Positions 45,548 through 53,949 of a DNA stretch of 64,000 nucleotides are shown in pieces (the stretch's first letter is position 1; each line of letters opens with the position of its first letter). Position numbers and translations under genes: made by a program. The DNA is from Actinomyces procaprae (GTDB lineage Bacteria > Actinomycetota > Actinomycetes > Actinomycetales > Actinomycetaceae), in contig NZ_CP039292.1 in assembly GCF_004798665.1 (NCBI RefSeq), positions 434,001 through 498,000 on the forward strand. Direction: 5' to 3'. The notes below the pieces were generated by a model that saw nothing but the letters and a program-made list of their open reading frames with translations, was not told the DNA's origin and did not search any database.

Positions 45548-45579
45548 GGGGCGCTTGCGCGGGTCTGGGCGAGGTCCGC

Positions 45580-46287
45580 TCAAGGGGCGGACGGTTCGGG
45601 TGCGCCCGTCTCGGCGTCGAGGGAACGTGTGGGGATGGGTGCCTCGCTGGTTATGCGCGTGCGGAACTCTTCGGGAGTGGTGTCGGTGAGTGTTGTGGAG
45701 CTCAGCTCTGACAGCTGCACCAGGCGTCGCAGCAGGGCCAGCGCCGTGCTGCGGACATCGCGATGCTCGCTCAGCGCCGTCACCGCGGCGCCGTCGACCG
45801 TGGCGATGACGGTCTCCGCTGTGAGGTACAGACCGAGCCCATTGACCACGCGGTCGACGGCGGCATTCAGCCTATTACGTCCCTCCCCGTAGGCGCGGCC
45901 GACGGGTGCAGAGCTGTTGGCGGAGATCAGCTGCATGTAGTGGCCCAGGTAGGGGCCGGCATCGGGCAGGGTGGCTGCGAGGAGAAGCTGGACGACCTCC
46001 TCCAGCGAGGGAGAGTGATCCAGCGCCTCGACCTTTCTGGCGACACGTTCGGCGCGCTCGGCCCACAGGGCGATGTTCACCCGTCCAGCCTCGTAGAGCA
46101 GGTCATCCAGGCCGGAGAAGTAGTAGGTGGTGGCGGACAGTGAGCAACCGGCTCGCTCGGCGACGCCACGATGAGTCACAGCGCTTGGGCCCCCCTCGCG
46201 GATGATGGCTGCGGCTGCGTCGATGATCGTGCGGCGTCGCGCCTCGCCCTTGGACGTGGTCGCACTTCTAGGGATGCCAGTGCTCAC
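45580..46287 (-). CDS. TetR-family transcriptional regulator
   Basis: A 235-residue regulator. The N-terminal DNA-binding domain reads RRTIIDAAAAIIREGG, then SAVTHRGVAERAGCSLSATT and YYFSGLDDLLYEAG, a canonical TetR helix-turn-helix. The C-terminal ligand domain is not specific enough to name an effector. The tail after about residue 205 is Ser/Thr-rich and probably disordered. The gene lies 69 bp downstream of the MFS transporter on the same strand and is a reasonable candidate regulator of the transporter or arc gene group. Confidence 0.88.
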   Translation of the reverse strand: MSTGIPRSATTSKGEARRRTIIDAAAAIIREGGPSAVTHRGVAERAGCSLSATTYYFSGLDDLLYEAGRVNIALWAERAERVARKVEALDHSPSLEEVVQLLLAATLPDAGPYLGHYMQLISANSSAPVGRAYGEGRNRLNAAVDRVVNGLGLYLTAETVIATVDGAAVTALSEHRDVRSTALALLRRLVQLSELSSTTLTDTTPEEFRTRITSEAPIPTRSLDAETGAPEPSAP

Positions 46288-46356
46288 AATGCTATGATAT
46301 TAGCTGCCGCCCATACCTTGCGCAGTCCGGTCTCAGCTAGCGGTTGCACCCGCCGC

Positions 46357-47712
46357 TTATGTGGCGCAGGCGGCGTCATCGTCAGTGGGATCGGTCTTTA
46401 GATCGGCACGCAGGCGTACACGAGAAGCGAGTAGCGACGCCAGCGCGAGAGCGGCGACTGCGGTGAGCAGGTATGCCGGAGCGATGGGTGTGCCGGCGAC
46501 CTTGATCAACCAGGTGGCGATGAAGGGTGACGTACCCCCGAGCAGGGTGTTGGCCATGTTGAAGGACAGGGCGAAGCCCGAGTAGCGAACGTCGGTGGGG
46601 AACAGCTCGGCGAGGAAAGAGGCCAGCGTGCCGTCGTTCAAGGTGAGCATGAGTGCGAAGAGCAACTCACAGCCTATGAGCACTAGCAGCGAGGCATGTG
46701 TCATGACGTGGAATACGGGAACGGTGCCGATGATGAAGGCCACGGAGGCGATGATCATGATGCGTTTTCGTCCCAGCAGGTCGGACACATGCCCCATGAC
46801 CATGATCAGTGCGATGTAGACCGCCAGAGTCACCGATGTCGACAGGGTTGCCTGGGACTCCGGGAAACCGAGTTGAGAGGTGACAAAACTGGGCATGTAG
46901 TTCAACAGTAGGTAGAAGGCCACAGCGTTCAGGCAGGAGATGCCGAAACCCGCCAACACGGCTCCGCGGTGGTGGCGCAGCAGTCTGCGCAGGGGTTCGA
47001 TGCCCGACGACGGCGTGCCCGCCAGCTGCCCGGACGCAGCGACCTTCGCCTGCTCCAGCCTACTGCGCAGCTGCGTATAGGCGGGGGAGTCCTCCAGGTG
47101 GGTGCGAATGTAACGACCGACCAGTCCCAGTGGCCCGGCCACGAGGAAGGGGACCCGCCAGCCCCAGGTCACCATGGAGTCGTGGTCCAGCGCGGCGAAG
47201 AGCGCCGAGACCGCCAGCGAGCCGACGAGCAGGCCGGCAGCGGTGGATGCGGGCACCAGAGACACGTAGACGCCTCGCCGCGACGGCGGTGCGTACTCCG
47301 CCAGGAAGGTGGCGGCGCCGGCGTACTCGCCGGAGGCGGAGAAGCCCTGAACCATGCGCGCTGTCAGCAGGGCGACCGCCGCCCAGATACCGATGTGGTC
47401 GTAGCCGGGTAGGCAACCTACGACCACCGTCGAGCCGGACATGAGCAGAATGGACCAGGCCAGTGCCCACTTACGGCCTTTGCGGTCGCCCCAGGCGCCC
47501 CAAACGATCGCGCCCACGGGGCGCAGAATGAATGAGACGGCGAAGACGGCGAAGGCGGACAACAGGCGCGTGCTCGGATCCGAAGCGGGGAAGAAGACCT
47601 CACCGATGACGATGGCGAGATAACCGTAGGACGCATAATCGAACCACTCGATGAAGTTGCCGATGAAGGAGGCGCAGGCGGCGCGCCGTACCGCGCCCCG
47701 CCGCTTCCTCAT
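46357..47712 (-). CDS. MFS transporter, metabolite:H+ symporter (MHS) type
   Basis: A 451-residue protein with twelve predicted helices. It has the MHS-subfamily signatures: NFIEWFDYASYGYLA in helix 1, the loop motif GAWGDRKGRKWAL, and ARMVQGFSASGEYAGAATFL in helix 4. Relatives carry proline/betaine, shikimate, alpha-ketoglutarate or citrate with protons; the substrate cannot be told from sequence. It lies just after the EamA gene; if the frameshift in that gene is repaired, the gap is only 14 bp. Position in the arc-amidinotransferase cluster suggests a role in amino-acid or guanidino-compound uptake. Confidence 0.88.
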   Translation of the reverse strand: MRKRRGAVRRAACASFIGNFIEWFDYASYGYLAIVIGEVFFPASDPSTRLLSAFAVFAVSFILRPVGAIVWGAWGDRKGRKWALAWSILLMSGSTVVVGCLPGYDHIGIWAAVALLTARMVQGFSASGEYAGAATFLAEYAPPSRRGVYVSLVPASTAAGLLVGSLAVSALFAALDHDSMVTWGWRVPFLVAGPLGLVGRYIRTHLEDSPAYTQLRSRLEQAKVAASGQLAGTPSSGIEPLRRLLRHHRGAVLAGFGISCLNAVAFYLLLNYMPSFVTSQLGFPESQATLSTSVTLAVYIALIMVMGHVSDLLGRKRIMIIASVAFIIGTVPVFHVMTHASLLVLIGCELLFALMLTLNDGTLASFLAELFPTDVRYSGFALSFNMANTLLGGTSPFIATWLIKVAGTPIAPAYLLTAVAALALASLLASRVRLRADLKTDPTDDDAACAT

Positions 47713-47757
47713 CCAGATGCGTACTGTCAGGCATGGATCCGTCTCCGACCAAGGGCA

Positions 47758-48729
47758 TCAATGACAATGGGTGCGAAGCCGCCGCCCACGATCAGCACGC
47801 CGCCGATAATCCCCGCGGGTGCCAAGCGTCTCGTGGAACAGCAACAGTCCGCAGACCACGGCCACTGGGCACTCCCAGTAGGAGATGGTAGACATCTCCA
47901 CCGCGGGTAAATTGCGGCCGGCGACGACCAGGAATCCCAGGGCGAACAGGCCGCAGACCAGGAACAGGCCCGTGGCCCAGGTCCAGTTTGACGACGTAAA
48001 TGAGGCCACTCCGTGCCATGGGCGAAGGATCACGGACATTATGGCGGTGGCGACGGCCGCCCACAGGAAGTTCCATACCCCGCGCACAATGGAGTCCACG
48101 TCCTTGCGGTAGCCGTTGAAGAACAGAGAGAGCCCGTAGAACACACCGGAGAGTAGCCCCATGAGATCGCCCAGGGCCTTCTGGGGATACTCCGCGGAGG
48201 ACGCGGACAGGTCCAGTCCGAAGGCGATGGCGCCGTCGCGGAAGTCGATGATGCCCATGGTCAGGAGCATGCCGACGAATACCAGCAACAGGAACAGTCC
48301 GTTGAGCGGACTGATCATCTCCTTGCGGAAGATGCGTGCCAGCAGCGTGCAGAACAGCGGTCCGGTGTAGATCAGGAAGACGGCATTGGCGATCGAGGTC
48401 AGCAGGGTGGAAGAGATGTACAACCCGAGCGAAAGTCCGATACTGATACCTCCCATGACCACCGCCGGACTCAGGCGGGTGGACCTGAACAGCCCCAGCT
48501 TCTTGGTGAGCAGTAGCAGGAGCATGAAGCCGACGAAGCCGGTCCCCATGCGACCGAATGCTAGGAAGGAGCCGATGACGGCCTTGTCCTCGGAGATGAG
48601 CCCGGCGGTGGCGCCGCGGGAGAAGGTCCCCACCAGGCCCATGCCGGTGGCGGACAGGATCATGGCGATTGCGCCGAGCTTCTTGTTCATGATGTAGCCG
48701 CTCGTCGAGGCTGACGGCTCGGTGTGCAT
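47758..48729 (-). CDS. EamA/DMT-family transporter with apparent frameshift near the 3' end
   Basis: The start is the ATG 48729 after AAGGAACTGAT. The intact frame gives 323 residues with ten hydrophobic segments and two EamA halves (ISIGLSLGLYISSTLLT; YFGS-like SIVRGVWNFLWAA). Normal family sequence runs to LLLFHETLG at about 47826, then turns into Arg-rich text and stops at 47758. In the +1 frame the sequence continues as a perfect final helix (PAGIIGGVLIVGGGFAPIVI) and stops at 47727-47729. One extra base in the run at 47824-47825 explains this. Either the last helix is lost or this is a sequencing error. Likely exports a metabolite; the operon context points to a product of arginine metabolism. 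Confidence 0.85.
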   Translation of the reverse strand: MHTEPSASTSGYIMNKKLGAIAMILSATGMGLVGTFSRGATAGLISEDKAVIGSFLAFGRMGTGFVGFMLLLLLTKKLGLFRSTRLSPAVVMGGISIGLSLGLYISSTLLTSIANAVFLIYTGPLFCTLLARIFRKEMISPLNGLFLLLVFVGMLLTMGIIDFRDGAIAFGLDLSASSAEYPQKALGDLMGLLSGVFYGLSLFFNGYRKDVDSIVRGVWNFLWAAVATAIMSVILRPWHGVASFTSSNWTWATGLFLVCGLFALGFLVVAGRNLPAVEMSTISYWECPVAVVCGLLLFHETLGTRGDYRRRADRGRRLRTHCH

Positions 48730-48783
48730 ATCAGTTCCTTGCAGTGGGAGCAGTGTGATCGGTCGGTTTCGGATGTCGCGGGG

Positions 48784-48816
48784 GCGTGCGCCGTCATGTG
48801 TGACGATGGCGCACGC
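48784..48816 (-). terminator. Hairpin in the gap between amidinotransferase and EamA genes
   Basis: GCGTGCGCC (48784-48792) pairs perfectly with GGCGCACGC (48808-48816) around 15 nt that include a further GTC/GAC pairing. It is the second of two hairpins in this gap. Confidence 0.5.
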
Positions 48817-48828
48817 CACCACCTGACG

Positions 48829-48875
48829 CCCGGGGGAGGAGCGCAAGCAGGGGTGCGATCGGCTCCTCCCCCGGG
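48829..48875 (-). terminator. Strong hairpin after the amidinotransferase gene
   Basis: A perfect 14-bp stem (CCCGGGGGAGGAGC with GCTCCTCCCCCGGG) around a 19-nt loop lies 66 bp after the amidinotransferase stop. It probably ends or attenuates transcription coming from the arc genes, so the transporters may be expressed at a lower level or from another promoter. Confidence 0.65.
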
Positions 48876-48940
48876 GCTTGGCAGAGTACGTCCGACGGTG
48901 TGTCGAACGCCGCGGTGTTCAGTCCCCGCGGCCGGGGGCT

Positions 48941-50068
48941 TCAGACTCGTGTCGGGTCATCGACCTGGTTCGGGAAGTAGTCCTCGCAGCCGCCCTCGCG
49001 GTAGACGTCCGCGGTGGCGCAGTGCAGGGCGCCGCCGAAGGGGTAGGCGTCGCGGAACGGCACGGGGATGACGTTCATTCCGAGCTTGTCCATCTGCTCC
49101 ATCTGGTGGACCTCGGAGGCCTCGCAGATGACCGTCTTGTGGTCGAGCACCAGGCAGTTCATGGACAGCCACACCGAGGAGTAGCACAGCGGCGGGGGCG
49201 TGTCGTGAGCCGGCTGGGCGGCGTCGACGATCTGCCAGTCGTTGGCCTCGAAGATCTTGCGCTGCTCCTCGGGCAGGCGACGCTGCGGGTTGTTGATGAT
49301 CAGACCGGGCCGCAGCGGCACGAAGGTCGCATCAATGTGGATCGGGTAGGGGTCGCCCGGGAAGTTGACCGCGTGCACCCGCAGGTCCGGGTAGTAGCGC
49401 TTGAACCACTCCATGGCCGTGCGGTTGGTGGTCAGGCCGTGTTGGATGAACAAGTCCTTGCCCAGCCGGAGCACGTCGGCGGCGTCCCACATGGGCTCCA
49501 CCTCGGTGGTGACGAAGTCCTTGTTCGCGGTACGTTCGAGCCGCTCCTCCAAGGAGATCTGCTCGTCGTAGTAGTTGTGCTTGTAGGACTTGTCGGTCAG
49601 GCGGGGGCGAGGGGCCTGGGTCCACTTGAACTCCGGGTCCTCGTCGAAGTACTGCTTCATGAGCGGCCAGTAGGCCAGATACTCGAAGTAGCGGCAGCGG
49701 AAGGAGTTGGCGGAGGCCATGATCTCGTTGCCGATGGTGAGCAGGATGTCGCGCGGCGGCATGCACGTCATCATCGAGTCGTTGCGGAAGTCCGGCGTCT
49801 GAATGTGCTGGTTCCACTGCAGCGGGGTGGGGCGGTCGACCTTGACGCCGTGCTCCTCAAGGGTCTTGGCGAGAAAGTCGAGTTGGGCGGCCGCCTTCTC
49901 CACGGTCTCCAGGGGGCGGGGCCCCCACATGCCGCGCATCTCGGAGTCGATCGGCACCTTCTCGGAGGTGGCGGGCTCCTCCGGCGGGATGACGGAGTGC
50001 TCGGCACGGCCGACGATGACGTGCTTGAGCGGGTCGAAGTCGTTCCATGAGTTGACGATCTTCGTCAT
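48941..50068 (-). CDS. Arginine:glycine amidinotransferase-family protein
   Basis: The ATG 50068 is chosen because AAGGAAG lies about eight bases upstream; the GTG at 50077 overlaps that site. The product is 375 residues. It aligns with glycine amidinotransferases such as cyanobacterial CyrA and vertebrate AGAT from IVNSWNDFDPLKHVIVG to the terminal GCEDYFP. The catalytic set is intact: Asp in MWDAADVLRLG, His in YPIHIDATFVPL 49 residues later, and Cys in GGALHCATADVYREG, the same spacing as in AGAT. The enzyme moves the amidino group of arginine to an amine, releasing ornithine; the acceptor (glycine, lysine or another amine) cannot be read from sequence. It follows arcC after a 128-bp gap and precedes two transporter genes. 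Confidence 0.88.
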   Translation of the reverse strand: MTKIVNSWNDFDPLKHVIVGRAEHSVIPPEEPATSEKVPIDSEMRGMWGPRPLETVEKAAAQLDFLAKTLEEHGVKVDRPTPLQWNQHIQTPDFRNDSMMTCMPPRDILLTIGNEIMASANSFRCRYFEYLAYWPLMKQYFDEDPEFKWTQAPRPRLTDKSYKHNYYDEQISLEERLERTANKDFVTTEVEPMWDAADVLRLGKDLFIQHGLTTNRTAMEWFKRYYPDLRVHAVNFPGDPYPIHIDATFVPLRPGLIINNPQRRLPEEQRKIFEANDWQIVDAAQPAHDTPPPLCYSSVWLSMNCLVLDHKTVICEASEVHQMEQMDKLGMNVIPVPFRDAYPFGGALHCATADVYREGGCEDYFPNQVDDPTRV

Positions 50069-50081
50069 GGTGGTCACTTCC

Positions 50082-50168
50082 TTAGTGAGTGTGTGTCTGT
50101 GCGTCTGCTGCCTGGTAGTTGCGGACGGTTGGTCGGTCCTTGAAGACCTGGTGGTTGATTGCTGGCAT
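50082..50168 (-). other. Possible 28-codon upstream ORF before the amidinotransferase
   Basis: On the minus strand an ATG at 50168, preceded by GAGAAGG, opens a 28-codon frame ending in a Thr-His-Thr-His stretch and TAA at 50084-50082, 13 bp before the amidinotransferase ATG. It could be a leader peptide or chance. No similarity is recognised. Confidence 0.25.
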
Positions 50169-50196
50169 CACCTTCTCGACGTGTGTCTGGGTAGGT

Positions 50197-51177
50197 TCAG
50201 AACTGTTGGTGACGGGGGAACATGAGACCCGGCATAGGCGGGCGGATGTCCTCCGGTCCGCCGTAGTCCCCGCCCGCGGTGACGATGGTTCCCGCGGTGC
50301 CGTCGATAATCTCGGTGGCGTCCTCCAGGCGGCCAATGGCGGCCATGTCTCCGGTCAACTCCACGAAACGGCACACCGCCTCCACCTTGGGTCCCATTGA
50401 GCCGGCGGGCAGGTCCAGGGCGCGCAGTGATGCCGGGGTGGCCCTGTCGATGCGCTTCTCCTGCGGGGTGCCATAGTCGGTCCTCACGCCGTCGACATCG
50501 GTGAGAATGAGCAGGGCGTCTGCCTCCAGGTGCTCCGCGAGCACGGCGGCGGTCAGATCCTTGTCGACGACGGCCTCGACGCCCTCCAGCTTGCCCTTGG
50601 CGTTGCGGATCACCGGTACGCCACCCCCGCCGGAGCAGACGACTACGGCGCCGGCTTGAAGCAGGATGCGGGCCATGCGCGTCTCGATGAAACGCTGCGG
50701 TTTGGGAGAGGCGACCACACGACGCCAATGGGCGCCGTCGGGCTTGACGGTCCAGCCCCGCTCGGCCGCAAGCGCCCGGGCCGTGGCCTCGTCGTAGACC
50801 TCGCCCACGAACTTGGTGGGGTTGTTGAAGGCCGGATCGCCGGAAAGGACCAGGGTCTGGCTGATCAGCGAGGCGACGTGGCGGCCCGGCAGTGCGTTCT
50901 GCATGGCCTGGAGGAGCCAGTAGCCGATCATGCCCTGGGTCTCGGCTCCGAGTGTGTCGAAGGGGTAGGGCTCGCTCAGCCGCTCGTCGTTGGCGGACTC
51001 CAGAGCCAGCGTACCGACCTGCGGGCCGTTGCCGTGGGTGATGATGAGCTCATGCTCCTCGGCCAGCGCGGCCAGCGCCTTGGCCGCCCGCTTGACGTTG
51101 TCGATCTGGGTGCGGGCGTCGGGCTTGTCTCCCCGACGCATGAGCGCATTGCCTCCGAGTGCGGCGACGATTCTCAT
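50197..51177 (-). CDS. arcC: Carbamate kinase
   Basis: A 326-residue kinase of the amino-acid kinase fold. N terminus MRIVAALGGNALMRRGD binds phosphate; THGNGPQVG, CSGGGGVPVI and AVVDKDLTAAVLAEHL are the conserved carbamate kinase segments. It transfers phosphate from carbamoyl phosphate to ADP, giving ATP, ammonia and CO2, as the last step of the arginine deiminase pathway. The start lies 7 bp beyond the arcB stop on the same strand, so arcB and arcC are cotranscribed. Length and motifs are normal. Confidence 0.95.
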   Translation of the reverse strand: MRIVAALGGNALMRRGDKPDARTQIDNVKRAAKALAALAEEHELIITHGNGPQVGTLALESANDERLSEPYPFDTLGAETQGMIGYWLLQAMQNALPGRHVASLISQTLVLSGDPAFNNPTKFVGEVYDEATARALAAERGWTVKPDGAHWRRVVASPKPQRFIETRMARILLQAGAVVVCSGGGGVPVIRNAKGKLEGVEAVVDKDLTAAVLAEHLEADALLILTDVDGVRTDYGTPQEKRIDRATPASLRALDLPAGSMGPKVEAVCRFVELTGDMAAIGRLEDATEIIDGTAGTIVTAGGDYGGPEDIRPPMPGLMFPRHQQF

Positions 51178-51184
51178 GGTCGCA

Positions 51185-52192
51185 TCAGTCCCATTCGCCC
51201 AGGGTCGCCACCATGACGGCCTTGATGGTGTGCATACGGTTCTCCGCCTGGTCGAAGGCGACGTTGCGCTCGGTCTCGAAGACGTCGTCGGTCACCTCCA
51301 GGCCGTCCAGTCCTGTCCTGGTGTAGATGTCCTCCCCGACGGTCGTGTTGCGGTCGTGGAAGGCCGGCAGGCAGTGCAGGAATTTCACGTCCGGGTTGCC
51401 AGTCCGCTCTACTAGGGAGGCGTTGACCTGGTAGGGCTTGAGCAGGGCGATGCGCTGATCCCATACCTCCTTCGGCTCGCCCATGGACACCCACACGTCT
51501 GTGTACAGGAAGTCGGCTCCCTTGACGCCCTCATCGACGTCGGAGCCGATGGTGATCCGGGCGCCGGACTCCTCCGCCAGGCGCCTGGCCGAGGCGACGA
51601 CGTCGTCGGCGGGCAGCAGTTCGGCGGGCCCGACCAGGCGCACGTCCATGCCCATGAGGGCCCCGGAGACGAGCAACGAGTTGGCAACGTTGTTGCGACA
51701 GTCGCCCAGGTAGGCGAAGGAGATCTCCTTCAGCGGCCGCTCCGCGTGTTCCAGCATCGTCAGCTGGTCGGCCAGGGCCTGGGTGGGGTGCCAGTCGTCG
51801 GTCAGCCCGTTCCACACCGGCACGCCGGACAGGTCGGCGAGTTGCTGGACGTGTTCCTGCTTGTGGCCCCGGAACTCGATGCCGTCGAACATGCGCCCCA
51901 GCACGCGGGCGGTGTCGGCGACGGACTCCTTGTGCCCCATCTGAGAGCCGGAGGGGTCGAGGTAAGTGGTACTGGCTCCCTGGTCGGCGGCGCCGACCTC
52001 GAAGGCGCAGCGAGTGCGCGTGGAGGTCTTTTCGAACAGCAGGGCGATGTTCTTACCCTTGAGGCGCTGGACCTCCCGGCCCGCCCGCTTGTCGGCCTTG
52101 AGCTGGCCGGCCAGATTGAGCAGGATGCTCCACTGCGAGGCCGTGAAGTCGAGCTCCTTGAGGAAGGAGCGCCCGGACAAAGGATGCGGCAT
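51185..52192 (-). CDS. arcB: Ornithine carbamoyltransferase (catabolic by context)
   Basis: The ATG 52192 follows AGGAG six bases upstream; the product is 335 residues. Carbamoyl-phosphate-binding STRTRCAFE, ornithine-binding DVWVSMGEP and the catalytic HCLPAFHD are all present. In this operon it should run in the catabolic direction, splitting citrulline to ornithine and carbamoyl phosphate; the biosynthetic enzyme ArgF has the same fold, so direction is inferred from the neighbours arcA and arcC. The gap to arcA is 34 bp. Confidence 0.94.
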   Translation of the reverse strand: MPHPLSGRSFLKELDFTASQWSILLNLAGQLKADKRAGREVQRLKGKNIALLFEKTSTRTRCAFEVGAADQGASTTYLDPSGSQMGHKESVADTARVLGRMFDGIEFRGHKQEHVQQLADLSGVPVWNGLTDDWHPTQALADQLTMLEHAERPLKEISFAYLGDCRNNVANSLLVSGALMGMDVRLVGPAELLPADDVVASARRLAEESGARITIGSDVDEGVKGADFLYTDVWVSMGEPKEVWDQRIALLKPYQVNASLVERTGNPDVKFLHCLPAFHDRNTTVGEDIYTRTGLDGLEVTDDVFETERNVAFDQAENRMHTIKAVMVATLGEWD

Positions 52193-52226
52193 GTTGTTCT
52201 CCTGATGTGTTTCGAATGTGGATGGA

Positions 52227-53450
52227 TCAGTCAACGGGATTGCGCAGGACTGGACAGCTCATGCAGTGTGGTCCGCCACGGCCGCGGCCCAGCTCCGAGC
52301 CGGGGATGGTGAGTACTTCGATGCCCTGGCTGGTCAAGTACCTGTTGGTGTTGACGTTGCGCTCGTAAGTGATGATCGTGCCGGGGGCGATGGCCAGGGA
52401 GTTGGCGCCGTCGTCCCACTGCTCGCGGGCGGCGGAGCGGGAGTCCTGGGGGGTGGTCAACACGACGATCTCATCGAGCCCGAGGGCCTCGGCGATGACT
52501 CGGTGCATGAGCTCGGGGGCGTTCTCCCTGACCTCGATCTCATCGGGGCTGTCGCCGGGGCGCAGTGTGACGGTGGGGAGCATCCCGGCGCCCGCATACT
52601 TGGTGAAGGTGCCGCGGTCCACCATCGTCATGATGGTGTCCAGGTGCATCTGCGCACGCGACTTGTGCATGCGCACGGCGACGACCTCACGAACGCCTCC
52701 GGCGAAGAGCTTCGCCGCCAGATGCTCCACGCCCTGCGGGCAGGTACGTTCGGAAACGCCGATCATGACCGCGCCGTTGCCGATGATTTGGATGTCGCCG
52801 CCCTCGATGCTCATTTCGCGGCCGAGCGTGCCATCGTTCCACAGGGGGAAGTCGGCGTTGGCGAACAGCGGATGCCACCGGTAGATGGCCCGATAGTTGA
52901 GGGTCTCGCGGCGGCGGGCGGTGCGGCGCATGGTGTTGACCGAGACTCCGTCGTAGATCCAGCTGGAGGAGTCCCTGGTGAACAGGTGGTTGGGCAGAGG
53001 CGATAGCAGGAGGTCCTCGTCGTCGATGGAGGACATGACCATCGAGGAGACACCGGGAAGCTGTTCAAGGAGCTCTGCCTTGGTGATGCCGGCGATGAGT
53101 ACCTCGGCCAGTACCGCGGCGGGGGCCTCCTCGGCCCACCGGCGCACCGTGGGGGCGGCCGTGAGGCCGGTGTGATCAGGGGTGAGCGCGCCTTCGAGCA
53201 GGTACTCCCGGGCCGCGGGGACCTCAATGGTGTCAGTGAGGAGGTCCTGGAGATAGAGGACATTGACGCCGCGCTGTTTGAGGATCGCCGCGAACTGGTC
53301 GTGATCCTGCTGGGCCCTCTCCAGCCACAGCACGTCGTCGAACAGGAGCTCGTCCTTGTTGTCCGGGGTGAGTCGGTTCATCTCCCTGCCGGGGCGATGA
53401 AGGATGACCGTTGCTAGTTCGCCGATCTCAGAGGCGACGGAAAACTTCAT
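52227..53450 (-). CDS. arcA: Arginine deiminase
   Basis: The ATG 53450 is preceded by GGAG seven bases upstream, giving [10 protein letters not shown], the usual start for this family; an earlier in-frame start at 53480 lacks a site. The product is 407 residues. It carries EGGDIQ, the catalytic His region [16 protein letters not shown], and the C-terminal [10 protein letters not shown] with the nucleophilic Cys. It hydrolyses arginine to citrulline and ammonia, giving the cell ATP and acid resistance through arcB and arcC. It is the first gene of the operon, with about 500 bp of upstream region shared with the divergent lipoprotein gene. Confidence 0.95.
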   Translation of the reverse strand: MKFSVASEIGELATVILHRPGREMNRLTPDNKDELLFDDVLWLERAQQDHDQFAAILKQRGVNVLYLQDLLTDTIEVPAAREYLLEGALTPDHTGLTAAPTVRRWAEEAPAAVLAEVLIAGITKAELLEQLPGVSSMVMSSIDDEDLLLSPLPNHLFTRDSSSWIYDGVSVNTMRRTARRRETLNYRAIYRWHPLFANADFPLWNDGTLGREMSIEGGDIQIIGNGAVMIGVSERTCPQGVEHLAAKLFAGGVREVVAVRMHKSRAQMHLDTIMTMVDRGTFTKYAGAGMLPTVTLRPGDSPDEIEVRENAPELMHRVIAEALGLDEIVVLTTPQDSRSAAREQWDDGANSLAIAPGTIITYERNVNTNRYLTSQGIEVLTIPGSELGRGRGGPHCMSCPVLRNPVD

Positions 53451-53949
53451 GTCGTGTCTCCAGGTCTTGATCTTCGGCACACCTGCGTGCCTGCGTGGGG
53501 TGAGTGCCCCGTCACGATTGGGACAAGCGTACCAATGTTCGTGTGAACCTAAAAGAGGGGTGGGCGCATTTCTGGTACGTTTGTGCGAAAAGTCTAGCCC
53601 GGGCGGCGGGCGGCCTTCCTCTGAGAGCCCAGCTCACGCAGGTATTCGCAGGCGATGTTTGGACTTCCTGGGGTGGGTGTGGTGAAGAGCGGTCAAACGT
53701 TGGTCTTTGTAGATAACCACAGTTTCGCTGGTCTTGCTTGCTGGTCGGCGGCCGGACGACGCCTCCGCGGCTGCCGACAGCTCGCCAAGGTCGGTCTCAG
53801 GCGCCGCCCCGCCGCGCTCTCAACGCGTAAGAGCTGTGAATGTGACTTGCGACCGGATCGCAAGATTGCGACAGGGCGGCGACAGCCTGGCGGTATGCGG
53901 GCCTGTAATCTTCCGATACACGATTTGTTGACCCCCGGAAGGAACACCT
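53451..53949. promoter_or_regulatory. Divergent regulatory region between arcA and the DUF3060-like lipoprotein
   Basis: About 500 bases without a gene. Near the arcA side is the dyad GTTC-GTGT-GAAC at 53537-53548, 87 bp from the arcA start, a possible operator. Near the other gene is TTGCGA-CCGGA-TCGCAA at 53847-53863, about 90 bp from its start. A/T-richer sequence around 53530-53600 is the best place for the arc promoter. No ArgR or CRP site could be assigned with confidence. Confidence 0.4.

Noticed and set aside
47758..48729. arcD-type arginine/ornithine antiporter
   Set aside because: The protein is a ten-helix EamA/DMT type with two homologous halves, unlike the larger arcD permeases; only its location suggested arcD.
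53537..53548. LexA/SOS box upstream of arcA
   Set aside because: The half-sites are in the wrong order (GTTC-N4-GAAC rather than GAAC-N4-GTTC).
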